Position numbers and translations under genes: made by a program
Assembly: GCF_000006405.1 (NCBI RefSeq)
Contig: NW_003210480.1
Location: 144,464 to 208,463, forward strand
DNA length: 64,000 bases
From: Perkinsus marinus ATCC 50983
Taxonomy: Eukaryota; Perkinsozoa; Perkinsida; Perkinsidae
Reading direction: 5' to 3'
The notes under the pieces: generated by a model
What the model was told of the DNA's origin: nothing
Seen by the model: only the letters and a program-made list of their open reading frames with translations
Databases searched by the model: none
Shown here: positions 20,951-30,627 of the stretch, one piece after another
Layout: each line of letters begins with the position of its first letter
How positions within the stretch are numbered: position 1 is the first letter of the stretch

Positions 20951-21139
20951 TATTCGAGCTAGGACGAGTCAGTTAAAACTTCGAATAGTTCGTGCAATGG
21001 ACTGACATGCAGCCGATCGGGAATGGGCCTGCACTATGCTAACTCAAGGTATCGCGCTAGTGGGCATGAGTAGGGATCCGAGTGGGCAGAAATAGCAGCT
21101 TTGGCTCAGCCTAGTTGGCGTTGTGTCCCGGGTGAAGAG
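20951..21139 (+). repeat. 189-bp direct repeat, unit 1
   Basis: Begins TATTCGAGCTAGGACGAGTC and differs from unit 2 (21174-21362) at about three positions. It is non-coding in all frames and lies between the two identical tRNA-Lys genes. Confidence 0.9.
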
Positions 21140-21173
21140 TTCAATACCGGTCGGAAGCGAGAGCACAGAGTCG

Positions 21174-21362
21174 TATTCGAGCTAGGACGAGTCAGTTAGA
21201 ACTTCGAATAGTTCGTGCAATGGACTGACATGCAGCCGATCGGGAATGGGCCTGCACTATGCTAACTCAAGGTGTCGCGCTAGTGGGCATGAGTAGGGAT
21301 CCGAGTGGGCAGAAATAGCAGCTTTGGCTCAGCCTAGTTGGCGTTGTGTCCCGGATGAAGAG
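21174..21362 (+). repeat. 189-bp direct repeat, unit 2
   Basis: Same length as unit 1 with a 34-bp spacer between units. The high identity points to a recent duplication or to selection on an RNA. Confidence 0.9.
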
Positions 21363-21368
21363 AATTTT

Positions 21369-21610
21369 ATTTGAAACGCTTTGAACGATTTGAAAACGCA
21401 TCTTGTACGTTTAGGGATAGCCTGAGAGAGTTGAACGAAAATTGTTCTACCACACGATATAGTATCTTACCAAGATCCTCAAACTGAAACGACTTCCGCG
21501 ACAAGAAAAATATCTTTCTTCAGCACAGCAGACTCGACAACCCTTCGCCCGATTTCCTTCTCATTCTCTCACATCCGCGCCGTGTCCGACACAATGTGTC
21601 GATCAAAATT
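21369..21610 (+). pseudogene. diverged copy of the 22183-22420 coding-like segment
   Basis: Aligns with the downstream open frame. Several differences fall in third codon positions (for example GATTTC/GACTTC and CTTCTC/CTCCTC), but this copy has an in-frame TGA where the other has TGG. It is a broken partner of the 22.2-kb frame. Confidence 0.5.
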
Positions 21611-21689
21611 CACTATGAGATTACCGACTGTCCAGACAAAGGGTGAGAGAGAGAGGCGAACAGATATCAACTCTAGTAGGTTTTCATAG

Positions 21690-21810
21690 ACAGCATGAGG
21701 CTTCGAACTCGCGGAGACTACAACTAAATGGGTCTGAAGCCGACCTCCTCAGCCCTTCGAGCACATCGTCTGTCGGATCAGCTTACCCACTGAGCTGCGA
21801 TTTGGCGCTA
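21690..21810 (-). other. tRNA-like A-box/B-box element
   Basis: The minus strand has an A-box-like D-arm (GCTCAGTGGGTAAGC) and a B-box (GAGTTCGAAGCC) about 85 nt apart, with a CTTCAGA loop between. It may be an intron-containing tRNA, a pseudogene or a tRNA-derived SINE. Stem pairing is too weak to call a tRNA. Confidence 0.35.
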
Positions 21811-22000
21811 GCCGGGCTCGCTCGGCGAGCATGACAGAGACTCTGCGCGAGAGCCTTTATTTCGTTCAGCCGACCACAGGCTGTGGTCCACAGCTGTGGG
21901 AGCCAGTCACATCTTGTCGTTATAGGGCCGCTGATGATACATCGTCAAGGCTGGCTCGCTGACCAACATCATCGGACTAATATTTAAACATTTGGCACAA

Positions 22001-22072
22001 GCCTCTATAGCTCAGTCGGTAGAGCGCGGCCCTTTTAAGGCCGTGGTCGCGGGTTCGAGCCCCGCTGGAGGT
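22001..22072 (+). tRNA. tRNA-Lys (TTT), copy 2
   Basis: Same 72 nt as copy 1, and 10-20 bp of flank on each side are also conserved (TTGTTACAA/TTTGGCACAA upstream, GTGTTATT downstream). That marks a tandem duplication of about 1.29 kb period. A T-run 5 nt downstream can serve as Pol III terminator. Confidence 0.97.
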
Positions 22073-22225
22073 GTTATTTTGCATATTTAATACTGCGCGT
22101 GCTGCACAATCGGAACTTCTTACATGAACGCATTTGTTCTATTCGTAGATTAGAACTAGTTGTTCGCGACGTCGATACCGTCGGAGTGAAACGCATCTAG
22201 TACGTTTCGGGATAGCCTGAGAGAG

Positions 22226-22582
22226 TTGAGCGAAAAATATTCTACTACACGATATAGTATCTCACCAACATCCTCAAACTGGAACTACTTCCGCGACAAG
22301 AAAAATATCTTCATTCAACACAGCAGACTCGACAACTCTTCGCCCGACTTCCTCCTCATTCTCTCACATCCGCGCCGTGTCCGACACGATGTATCGATCA
22401 ATCTATATCCGCACTGCAACGAATATTCAGCCCTTTCGGCATTCACCATCATTTGCGAGCCACATGCCCAGTCCGCAGGTTGGAGTGCTCCTGCCCCCCT
22501 CGGTTTGAAGTCATCTCGAGTGATTGTCGATGAAGATAGTTACATTCAATATTCGGTGAATGCCACCAGATGTCCATCTTGA
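22226..22582 (+). CDS. uncharacterised coding-like frame
   Basis: A 118-codon frame whose 5' half is duplicated at 21.4-21.6 kb with a bias to silent changes, which suggests it was or is translated. It reads FRDKKNIFIQHSRLDNSSPD and then FLLILSHPRRVRHDVSINL. The pattern 'SPDFLLILSHP...VSINL' recalls the beta-sandwich (domain III) of calpains, but this is a weak visual match. No start context or flanking exon could be assigned, so it may be an exon of a larger gene or a gene fragment. Confidence 0.3.
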   Translation: MSEKYSTTRYSISPTSSNWNYFRDKKNIFIQHSRLDNSSPDFLLILSHPRRVRHDVSINLYPHCNEYSALSAFTIICEPHAQSAGWSAPAPLGLKSSRVIVDEDSYIQYSVNATRCPS

Positions 22583-23164
22583 AGTTCAAGATTTGAACGG
22601 CCTCCGATGGTTCGTGATTTTCTCAACTTCCCACATCGCCAGAAAAAACCACTATCACCAAAGTTGTAGATCGCTAGACCGAGAGGAATGATGTCCGTAT
22701 CGCCCAAATCGATTCCCTTGGTCATGAAATAGGAGCTTCTAATTTGAATCTTCATTCGAGGTGATCCGTTCAGCCGAATTCCTCGTTGACTGACATGCTG
22801 GTCTCATGCAAACCCAATATCGCTATTGGCTATTATAATTATCATTCTCAACTCAGTGAGTTATTGCCCTCATTCGTATATTCGTGCCCGCAGGCCAAAT
22901 AGAATCCTCATTGCTCTAGTTCAAGGCATGAACATCTTTACCTCGCACCCTCTGACTAATAACCAAAAACCTCTCATCATGAGCCAAGCCAACACGTATA
23001 CAGGAACTCAACCGAAAATGGTGAAAACCATCAGAAAAATGCTGATGGTGACAATAACGATGAATGTACTCATCTAACACTTCTACGGCTACCAATAACG
23101 TCACACATAATGATCACCGAGTAAACTTTCATACCGCAAGATCTCCATTACGGAGCACTTCTAT
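22583..23164. other. intergenic
   Basis: Opposed short frames with no domain. A minus-strand 69-codon frame (22546-22755) faces the 22.2-kb frame and is not supported. Confidence 0.3.
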
Positions 23165-24064
23165 TCACGCTTGGGCTTGCGCGAGAAGGGCAGCTTTCTC
23201 AGCTGCTTCCTCTTCACGCTGTTGTTGCCTCAACGCTGCCACTGACAAGAGAACACTCAGAAGCACCTCATTATGTCATCACAAAGTGTGGGGTTGGGAA
23301 AATATGCTCGTGGTCAACTACATGTGTCGGTGGCAATATCAAAATTTCGAGGAAATTCTCGTACACCTTAGTTGAACTAAGTTAGTTCGTACGGGAACTC
23401 CTATAATAAGTAAGCGAACTCCCGAGTCCAGCTGAGGGAAGCAAACATATATCCCAAGACTGTAATCATAATCGATCACGTGATCGATTATGAAGACCAA
23501 CTTACATCTCTGACGCTCCGGCTTCGGAGGACGATGACGTTTCGATTTACCACCAGTCACGTTTTGCCGTGGAGAGGCTGCTGGTCCCTTGCTGTACTCA
23601 ATGTCCGCTAACGCCGGTGTAACTTAATAAAAACCAAAGTAAAGCCGCTCTTGGCCAAGGTTTTCTCGCCCTGTGAACAACACTTCTTGGCGTCACGAAC
23701 GAGCCAATTCAATACGCTAAAACTGAACCCTCGCGAGCTAATGTGCATCGATGCGAATCCAACTAACCCGTTTTGTCGTAGGCGTTGGATTTTTAACTCA
23801 CACACACACACACTAGGCTAGATTCATCAAGCGAAAATCCCCCAACCCCTCACCCGTAGCGTTGGGTGCATTCGAGTTCTCAGCAGCACCAGCAATAGCG
23901 TCAGTTTTGCTCAGAGTGGAAGGTGACTCATTTCCTCCGTCCAACTTAGGTTCAGTTGCCGGCCTCGAGTCCGGGATCTCCGCTGCTGAAGACACCGCGG
24001 TTTGTTCCGCCCGTCCAGAGAGAGAACCATCAGCAGGAGACCTGATCACATACCGTAAATGCGG
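23165..24064 (-). CDS. spliced small charged protein, partly resolved
   Basis: The two last exons fit well. Exon 23622-23506 encodes IEYSKGPAASPRQNVTGGKS followed by the basic KRHRPPKPERQR. It splices at GTAAGT to 23241-23165, which encodes LAALRQQQREEEAAEKAALL and ends at TGA. Further upstream, about 24060-23835 encodes an Ala/Ser/Glu-rich stretch (RAEQTAVSSAAEIPDSRPAT) ending at a GTGAGG donor. A frame around 23740-23640 (VLNWLVRDAKKCCSQGEKTL) may lie between, but its junctions are not settled. The C-terminus is a short acidic/alanine helix. Function is unknown. A MITE-1 fills the last intron. Confidence 0.45.
23283..23461 (+). mobile_element. MITE-1 copy in the last intron of the 23.2-kb gene
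   Basis: Keeps the GTTGGGAAAATATGCTCG left block and the CCAGCTGAGGGAAGC right block. The middle TGTACACTTC block is altered. Confidence 0.75.
23466..23493. repeat. perfect 28-bp palindrome
   Basis: TCATAATCGATCAC is followed with no spacer by its exact reverse complement. It abuts the right end of a MITE-1. Confidence 0.85.
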
Positions 24065-24078
24065 TAAAACGTTCTTCC

Positions 24079-24263
24079 CAGTGTGAAAAGACATAAATAT
24101 GGTCAACTACATGTGTTGATGAAAATATGAAAATTCGGATAAAATTTTGGAAAATTATTGTTGGTTTTTGTATACTTCTACCCTAAATCGTGTGTGGATT
24201 TCCATAATGTAGTGAGGAACTGTCGAGCTCACGTGAGGAAACCAAACATAAATCCCCAACATT
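24079..24263 (+). mobile_element. MITE-1 copy
   Basis: Left end CAGTGTGAAAAGACATA, right end AAATCCCCAACATT. It lies next to the presumed 5' end of the 23.2-kb gene. Confidence 0.75.
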
Positions 24264-24550
24264 AACAGCAACATTCCAACAATTCAATTCGTTACTCGAG
24301 AATTTCTCAGCAAATCGCCTGCAAAAATTCCGAGTTAACATTCGGGCCATATTTTTCGACCGTAAACCAATTCCAAAGTGTGCCTAGAACTACAAGGGAC
24401 CCCTACAATTTTCACCAAACTCATCGAAGCCAATGAACAAACTCGTCTTACTTCATAACTTCTGTCTGAGGCAACTCAACCGCCTCTATAGATGAGGGAA
24501 CTGTCGAGAACCTGACAACAGATCAGAGACAATTTCACACACCAAAGGGC

Positions 24551-25222
24551 TCACTGTGATAAGTCCTTCACTTTTTCGCGGTACACAGGCGCATTGAATC
24601 GCACATCGGGAAGTTCCCTGCGATATGCCTCAGCCTCCTTTACATTGTCCATCCTCGGGGTAGCTGATTCCGCACTAGTAGACTCAGTCGCTGGCGTCTC
24701 CACCGAAATAACAACGTCATTGCCATCGATCGTCTGCTCGCCGATAGAAACTTCGACTCTCTTTTCCTCAGCAGGATAATAAACGTTTCTCGACTCACCG
24801 CCACCACCACTTCTTCTACCACTACAACAACGTCCGATCATCCACGCAGTTGCGAGACCGGCCAAAGTACCCCACGCAAGGCCAAGCCAGTATTCAACTC
24901 TACCAAAAATGCTGAGGATATCACCACCGGCAAGCAGTAGTTCCGCACTCCTAGAGGAGATGAAGTTCGCTAAGGCTTCAGCGGTCCAATCCAATTCGTC
25001 GTTTTTTGTATCAGTTTTGTCTTCATTCAAGTTCACCAAACAAAGTGCAAACCGACCATCACCGCTACCAGCAGGCACGTTGTTGACAGCAACACAATTT
25101 CGTGGCGTGTGACTCTTCACTCCGGCAATAGCTGAATTCATCCAATCTCTTAAATAGGAGCAACCGTGTTGAGGCCCCAGTATGGCCAAGATTATCGGGG
25201 CTAACGCATAGAAAGGGGACAT
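24551..25222 (-). CDS. type I single-pass membrane protein
   Basis: A 223-aa frame with a cleavable-looking signal peptide (MSPFYALAPIILAILGPQHG). A lumenal part of about 90 residues contains three Cys (NCVAVNN, ALCLVNL). One membrane helix (WLGLAWGTLAGLATAWMIG) is followed by a Cys/Arg/Gly-rich stop-transfer (RCCSGRRSGGGG) and an acidic cytosolic tail of about 80 residues. No family was recognised. The neighbour at 25473-25889 has the same order of parts on the same strand, so the two may be distant paralogues. No intron is required, though the 5' flank up to about 25500 contains another open, possibly exonic stretch (VEVNSLVSQVVDCLCQEIVD). Confidence 0.55.
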   Translation of the reverse strand: MSPFYALAPIILAILGPQHGCSYLRDWMNSAIAGVKSHTPRNCVAVNNVPAGSGDGRFALCLVNLNEDKTDTKNDELDWTAEALANFISSRSAELLLAGGDILSIFGRVEYWLGLAWGTLAGLATAWMIGRCCSGRRSGGGGESRNVYYPAEEKRVEVSIGEQTIDGNDVVISVETPATESTSAESATPRMDNVKEAEAYRRELPDVRFNAPVYREKVKDLSQ

Positions 25223-25472
25223 AAGGGCAAGAAATACTCACGAGAAATATACTGAGAGAAAAAAAACTTCGCTCCGCCTTCCCCAACTCGGAAACAACCG
25301 TCTTATAGCACATCACAATGAGGACAACTTCCATGCAAAACTATCTATCATCGCAATGACGGCACTATAATCGTCGGAGCAAATCGCCCACTTCTGATCG
25401 ACGATTTCCTGGCATAAACAGTCGACGACCTGAGACACAAGAGAGTTCACTTCGACAAAACTATTGCTACCA

Positions 25473-25889
25473 TTACTCGTTAGCTTCCCCCTTTCCCTGG
25501 ACATATATAGAAGACATCAGAGGCTGTATTCGCATGCCCAGACCAGATGATTTCTTTTCAATACGCTTCCTCACACGGGCGGAAACAACCTCTTGACCGC
25601 TGGTTCGATCCCCCCTCCGTGCACTTCTAGCCTTACCACGACAGCTCGAACGGATATCAGATACCACCCCGGTTCGATCCCGCCACTCGTCATTTCTCCC
25701 CAGCCGTAATAACAACCCCACAGCCAAGCCGAAACAGAATCCCAACACCATTTCGACGGTGGGCTCATATATACCCTCAGATTCATCAACCGTTGTGATC
25801 TCCCCAACATCGCCCGGAACGAACAAACACGGCGCTAGGATAGTCGCGACAGCAACAGGCGCGAGCAAGCAACTCATTTCAACGAACAA
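25473..25889 (-). CDS. small membrane protein related in layout to the 24.5-kb gene
   Basis: A 138-aa frame. The probable true start is the Met at residue 5 (MSCLLAPVAVATILAPCLFV), giving a signal peptide. Then come a short acidic lumenal part (GDVGEITTVDESEGIYEPT), one helix (VEMVLGFCFGLAVGLLLRL) and a basic tail (GKARSARRGDRTSGQ). It parallels the order of parts of the next gene downstream. The tail ends in a hydrophilic sequence with no retrieval motif. Function is unknown. Confidence 0.45.
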   Translation of the reverse strand: MFVEMSCLLAPVAVATILAPCLFVPGDVGEITTVDESEGIYEPTVEMVLGFCFGLAVGLLLRLGRNDEWRDRTGVVSDIRSSCRGKARSARRGDRTSGQEVVSARVRKRIEKKSSGLGMRIQPLMSSIYVQGKGEANE

Positions 25890-26248
25890 AAAACAACACT
25901 ATGACAATCAGCTACCACTATGAAAGGTTCCACTAGCTCTTGAATACTCACAACAAAGAAGGAAAGGACGCAAATGAGGAATGATCTTGTCATTCCGGGA
26001 ACGCTCACACCGTACCAATACACGAAACGACACCAAAATCGCGAAAAAGCACAGGCCATGCAACCCAGACAGTATAGATAGAATAAAAGCACTTTTCCTC
26101 GGCTCGATATAGGAGGGGTAGTGACGAACGAGAAAACCTCAACCCCCTCGAAGGCACCAGTCACCAACCTTTTTTTCTGCCCAGAGCTGTAAACTGTCTC
26201 CATTTTGTGTTCCATCAAGTAGCCGCGCCACAACACAAATCCTCTCAA
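25874..26248 (-). CDS. possible multi-helix membrane protein
   Basis: A frame of 124 codons with two or three hydrophobic stretches (KVLLFYLYCLGCMACAFSRF, SFLICVLSFFVVSIQELVEP). It overlaps the start of the preceding gene by 16 nt. It could be a shorter exon set; splice-like GTGTGAG and GTAC sites occur inside. Codon-level support is weak. Confidence 0.3.
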   Translation of the reverse strand: MRGFVLWRGYLMEHKMETVYSSGQKKRLVTGAFEGVEVFSFVTTPPISSRGKVLLFYLYCLGCMACAFSRFWCRFVYWYGVSVPGMTRSFLICVLSFFVVSIQELVEPFIVVADCHSVVFCSLK

Positions 26249-27199
26249 CTATTCGTTTGGTCACTTTCCTCTTCCACAATGTTCTCATAGCGATGACATC
26301 TTCCGCAATTCATCAGAATGGAGTACGGAGCAAAAATATAGAGAGAGAACAGACCGATTGCTCAATACGAGCTTCAGCCTGCTCCATACCCGGACACCCC
26401 GCACAAGCACTCCAAATCACACCGAGACAAGGACGAGGCGGGATGGCTCTTTCAAATGGGTCCTGGCTGGCAGCCAGGAAACGATCAGCCTGCAGAGAGC
26501 TCATCGTGGGCCCCCAACCACAGCAGTCGACGATGCGTAGTGGAAATGCTACAATAGCTGAACCGTTTATGTTTAGATATCAGTGATGACGAATGTCCGA
26601 CTAAACTGTTCCGAGTCGTAACGACTCAGTCGTTGACCCAGGTTGAGTCCTGATATAGCACGATGCTCCACTTCTACCTGTACCTCACACGCAGTGAGCC
26701 TGTGAGCCTTCAAGCCGCCGTGGATTACCGAGCTTCTTCTCATCGTAAATAATGCTCTGCAATGAGTAGACTTCAGTCTTGATACCTATGAAGAATCATG
26801 AAACCTTGTGCCCATAAGAAGCACTCTTGGAGTGAAACTCCAACAGCGTGTACGGCTTTTGGCGTTCGAAAATCTACGCAATGTTGCTGGCAAGTTGACA
26901 CTCACAAGTACTACTTGTCAGCGGTGCTCGCCGTTTCGTTTATCATGGGAAACTCGCAAGAAGCAAGTTCATCCCGAAATCCGGCGGCAGATCTCTAGGA
27001 TCCAATGGCACGAACACCAAAACCAAACAATACTACAAAAGAAACAACCCTCATGTAGGAACTGTTATTCGGCTTTCGAGGGTTGTAAGAAACCTTCAAT
27101 TCCGCTAGACGTCGCTACACACTGAACTCGAGTTTGTAGCACATAAAAAAGGCCTGTCGTAGACAGCGATTTGACAGTTGCACACGTCGTATAGCATAG
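26249..27199. other. intergenic, opposed open frames
   Basis: A + strand frame (26257-26586) and a minus frame (26313-26504) overlap, and a third + frame runs 26808-27125. None shows a domain. The region leads into the reverse transcriptase remnant. Confidence 0.3.
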
Positions 27200-27640
27200 C
27201 TGCTGGTTCTATTAGGTTCTGCATGCTACCATGATGTCGTCTATGTACACTGCGAAGCAAGAATCCTCACTCACTGTAGATCAGTTCCTACAGTACGTCA
27301 ACGAACAGCCAGTCAACAGCAGTCTGCAAAGCGCTGGGTGCGATGCATAACCCGAATGGCATACTGGTGCAGTAGAAGATTTCGCCGTCTCACACTAAAC
27401 CCATGTACTGCTGGTCTCTCTCCGTGAACCCTATGTGTAGGAATGCGTTTGTGATGTCCATCACAATGAATACCGGCTCAGTCGCCAGAAGTTCTATGGA
27501 AAATTGGAATGCTCAAGACATTCACGACTTGCAGAAAGTTCCTCACTTCACCAGATCGATTGGGCGTGAGACTGGGCGAGTGATTCACCGTCGAGGATTC
27601 ATACCTCGGGTTTCACATCCCATGGGCTCTTGAAGGAGCC
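27200..27640 (-). mobile_element. decayed reverse transcriptase of a retrotransposon
   Basis: On the minus strand the RT palm motifs appear in order but not in one frame: VMDITNAFLHIGFTERDQQY (motif A, with catalytic Asp), then GEIFYCTSMPFGLCIAPSAL (motif B), then AVYIDDIMVACRT (motif C, YxDD). Several in-frame stops and at least one frameshift separate them, so the element is dead. The MPFGL and YIDD forms fit an LTR-type (Ty3/Gypsy- or BEL-like) retroelement. No integrase, protease or second LTR was identified. Confidence 0.75.
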
Positions 27641-28519
27641 ATTTATTGCTCCTCGAGTTGCTCAGTGAACTGCAGTCTACAATCGTAGACAGCAACTTGC
27701 GTTGAGGAAAAGTTGAGGTTAACCGGTTCGGACGAGTTTGCCTGTCAGTCTGAAGGAAATCCGCTATCAGCCGACTGAAATCCCCTGGGGATCAATTCAA
27801 TGGACCGAACATGTAACAAAATGTTGGACTGTAGTCCTCCAGAGCTAGCTGAGGCGTTCGAGTCGGAGAACAACCCGTATTTACGGGTGAACCGATTTCA
27901 TTGTGGCGAGTGGTTCCCATATTTACAGGTGAACAATGGAAACCGCTGACCTCGCACAAATGAACAGCCAACTCGATTAAACTTTACACAATCTATATAG
28001 CTGTATTAGTTAATCGTATACAAAAACTCTGTAGTGCTCTATACCCGGCGGGTATTACCCGCTGACCTCTATTCTAGATATTGCAAAGCATTTCCACACC
28101 GAAGCACTACTGGTGTGTGAAATTCACTCACTGAGAGCTCACCTTCTGGGTATCGTGAGACTCCCATAAATGGTCTATATGAAAACTAGTATATCGTTAT
28201 TGCAACAGGGCCGAGAACCCCCACGGAAAATTACCGCATTAACGCGAATAAACCACCGAGCTGCCGACTTAAGGAATGGAATAGTAGCGCTTGAGAAGCC
28301 TTCTCGGTCCTTTGTATCCGGCGCCGAGCTCAGTTAATGTCGTCAAAGTCTGAGTAAAACACACCACTTCAACTGTTCAGGAACATATTCGCTGCATGGG
28401 GCACAGATTTTGCTTGCTGATGAACGGCTGCAATACTCTCTTCATCGTGAACCTTCCGTCCAAAAGCCTTTACATGATCATCTAAATGAACTACTATCCC
28501 CCACACACAGTCTACTATG
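27641..28519. other. non-coding flank of the RT remnant, possibly LTR-like
   Basis: Lacks genes. A stretch from about 27830 to 28380 begins TGTTGG and ends TTCA, with internal near-repeats (TTTACGGGTGAAC/TTTACAGGTGAAC). It could be a degenerate long terminal repeat, but no second copy is in the window. Confidence 0.25.
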
Positions 28520-28708
28520 CGGTGTTGGTAAATTGGCACATGGTTAACTACGCGTGCTGGTGACAATCGATTGATCTTGGAGAGTTCATGTTGATCATTT
28601 CCCACTTCTACCCGAAGTCGTAAATGAATTTCCATACAATGCTATATTATAAATATAGCAAGTAAACTCCCAGAATCAGCTGAGGGAACCAAACAAATAT
28701 TCCAATAC
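28520..28708 (+). mobile_element. MITE-1 copy, diverged
   Basis: Left block TTGGCACATGGTTAACTACG and right block TCAGCTGAGGGAACCAAAC are recognisable. It ends at the TIR of the 28710-28914 element. Confidence 0.7.
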
Positions 28709-28709
28709 G

Positions 28710-28914
28710 GTGCGTGTCAATTTGATATGCAAATGTGTGTTATTTTGGAGGACGAATTATAGTGAACAAGTTGCTGCTATCACAGTCCCAGACGGGGACG
28801 GTCATCACAACACATGTTCATAGCCATTGTTACATTGCATATGCGATCTAGTTCCAGATTGAATCTCTTTAACCTAAAAAGTAACGCACATTTGCGTATC
28901 AAATTAACACGCAC
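28710..28914. mobile_element. 205-bp element with 32-bp terminal inverted repeats
   Basis: The left arm (28711-28742, starting TGCGTGTCAATTTGATATGC) and the right arm (28882-28913) are inverse with about four mismatches. It has no coding capacity and is different from MITE-1 and MITE-2. It sits between two directly oriented MITE-1 copies. No target duplication was found. Confidence 0.75.
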
Positions 28915-28921
28915 TGTACTA

Positions 28922-29120
28922 TGTGTAGCGGGGAAAATGCATATGGTCAACTACATGTATTACGCATGATGTGTTGGTAACAATGAAGAAACTCCGAGCA
29001 GATTTCGGGAGATTTTCCTCGGTTTTCGAACACCCTCACAACTAGTCCTGCATGAATTTTCATAATGCAGCAAGCAAATCCTTGAGCTCAGCTGAGGAAA
29101 CAAAACATATTTCCTAAAAA
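28922..29120 (+). mobile_element. MITE-1 copy, diverged
   Basis: Internal GGTCAACTACATG and GAGCTCAGCTGAGGAAAC blocks are present. A small insertion (TTACGCATGA) interrupts the CATGTGTTGG block. Confidence 0.7.
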
Positions 29121-29434
29121 TGCTGCGCAACAATGGAACTTTACCGAATTATGATTCCATTCATCTCAAATGTGTCACAACTATCACTATTCCTACTCCC
29201 TTTCCCGATAACAAGTCATTGCCACTTTCGTGATGTGATGGCGTTATCACCCTTCCGCCTGATTCGTTTTTGACTCAGATCCTATCGCGATCTTGAGAGT
29301 GCGAATAACCCAAATTGCAGCAAAAGCGTACTACTCATCGACAGGCCGATTTTCAGACGGTTGGCTTATATGACCAACAGAAGTATTGGCGTGCTTTATG
29401 AATGCTCCTACGATACTGTTCCGCACGCTGTTTC

Positions 29435-29489
29435 AAGAGTCCGGGAGATCGACCTCTGAAATTATCAGAGGTCGATCCCCGGAACTCTT
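29435..29489. repeat. 25-bp near-perfect hairpin, 5-nt loop
   Basis: AAGAGTCCGGGAGATCGACC and following bases invert around AATTA, with one mismatch. It does not resemble a MITE end. Confidence 0.8.
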
Positions 29490-29525
29490 TCAGACTGAAA
29501 CATTATGTATACTATCCAGTAGATA

Positions 29526-29584
29526 GTTATATCATATAATAGTCATAGTAGCTACTATTCACTATGACTATTATATGATATAAC
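29526..29584. repeat. perfect 24-bp hairpin, 11-nt loop
   Basis: GTTATATCATATAATAGTCA and four further bases are exactly inverted at 29561-29584. The loop TAGCTACTATT is itself symmetric in part. Confidence 0.85.
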
Positions 29585-29650
29585 AAGGGTACGAAGCTGG
29601 CGTCTCGTTTGCAGCTTTTGCGGGTTGCGTTATTTGTGTACTTATATAAT

Positions 29651-29804
29651 ACGATGTTTATACGATATGAACACGATGTTTGTACGATATGAACACGATG
29701 TTTATACGATATGAACACGATGTTTACACAATATGAACACGATGTTTATACGATATGAACACGATGTTTATACGATATGAACACGATGTTTATACGATAT
29801 GAAC
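29651..29804. repeat. 22-bp minisatellite, 7 units
   Basis: Seven direct units of ACGATGTTTATACGATATGA plus AC. Units 2 and 4 carry one or two substitutions. There are no spacers, so it is a tandem array. It reads through as an artificial open frame on the minus strand. Confidence 0.92.
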
Positions 29805-30394
29805 ACAAACCATAGCTATACTGAACAAAAAGGCGACGTCTCCTCAAGTTCACCCAAGAAGTAATCAACAAAACCCGTTCTTCACAATGAGAATAGAAAC
29901 GTACTGTCAGTGTGAATGATAAGCACAATAGCGATGCAATAGACGTATTCTACATCATGTAGATCACTTATTTCTTCTCATACGATATGGTCTTCCGCAT
30001 GGACTTCAAGTGGGACCAAAAAGAGAACTTTTCACCATTACCATCATGCCTCTCACTATCCAAAATATCCTTGGGCGCTTTCGGGGACTGAAAATGACGA
30101 GCCTCCGAATTCCTAGAGCATAGTTACAACTGTATAACGCCGAGTAGAATACATACAAGTGTAAACAGTACACGAGCACATTACCATCTACAAACTAAAG
30201 TGAACTTTGAATACGTAAATAGTCGGAAAAAAACAAGCATAAATTTACAATGACCAACAATTAAGACAGGAAAAAGTTCCCCTATGAGGAGAATTTCTTT
30301 CGGGGAATTAAAAGGATGATCAGAAAGGAAAGAAAATTTCCCTCTCGCACAACATGGCAATAGCTGAGCTCATTTTTCCCATATCCTTTAAATT
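29805..30394. other. intergenic
   Basis: AT-rich flank with no recognised feature before the next MITE-2. Confidence 0.4.
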
Positions 30395-30540
30395 TCACCC
30401 GTGATGTGAAAAACACTAGTGACAAACATATTTCACATTCCACATCGCGAGAACAATTGTACCATCGGTTATGGAAACATATACGCCTCAGAATCCACTT
30501 CACGTTAAATGGGTTAAACTCCATTATAATGGTATTTTCC
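30395..30540 (+). mobile_element. MITE-2 copy
   Basis: Runs from TTTCACCCGTGATGTG to GGTTAAACTCCATTATAATGG, with the CACTAGTGACAAACATATTTC core. It is directly downstream of the JmjC gene. Confidence 0.75.
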
Positions 30541-30627
30541 ATTATCATCATTACTATCAATTATTTCTATTATTATTTTATTTCACATCATCGTACTCAT
30601 TTTTCCAATAATTTTCCACCCATGATC

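Noticed and set aside
21090-21130. Spliced-leader-like TTTGGCTCAG string in the 189-bp repeat
   Set aside because: It does not match the dinoflagellate-type leader beyond a few bases, and no donor-type GT follows in the right place.
25600-25690. Two GGTTCGATCCC B-box-like sites
   Set aside because: They lie inside the coding frame of the 25.5-kb gene and have no A-box or stems nearby.
26257-27125. Retroelement gag or zinc-knuckle frame upstream of the RT remnant
   Set aside because: The open frames are on the opposite strand to the RT and no CCHC motif could be read.
29651-29804. Possible CRISPR-like array
   Set aside because: The 22-bp units are contiguous with no spacers and the genome is eukaryotic; it is a minisatellite.
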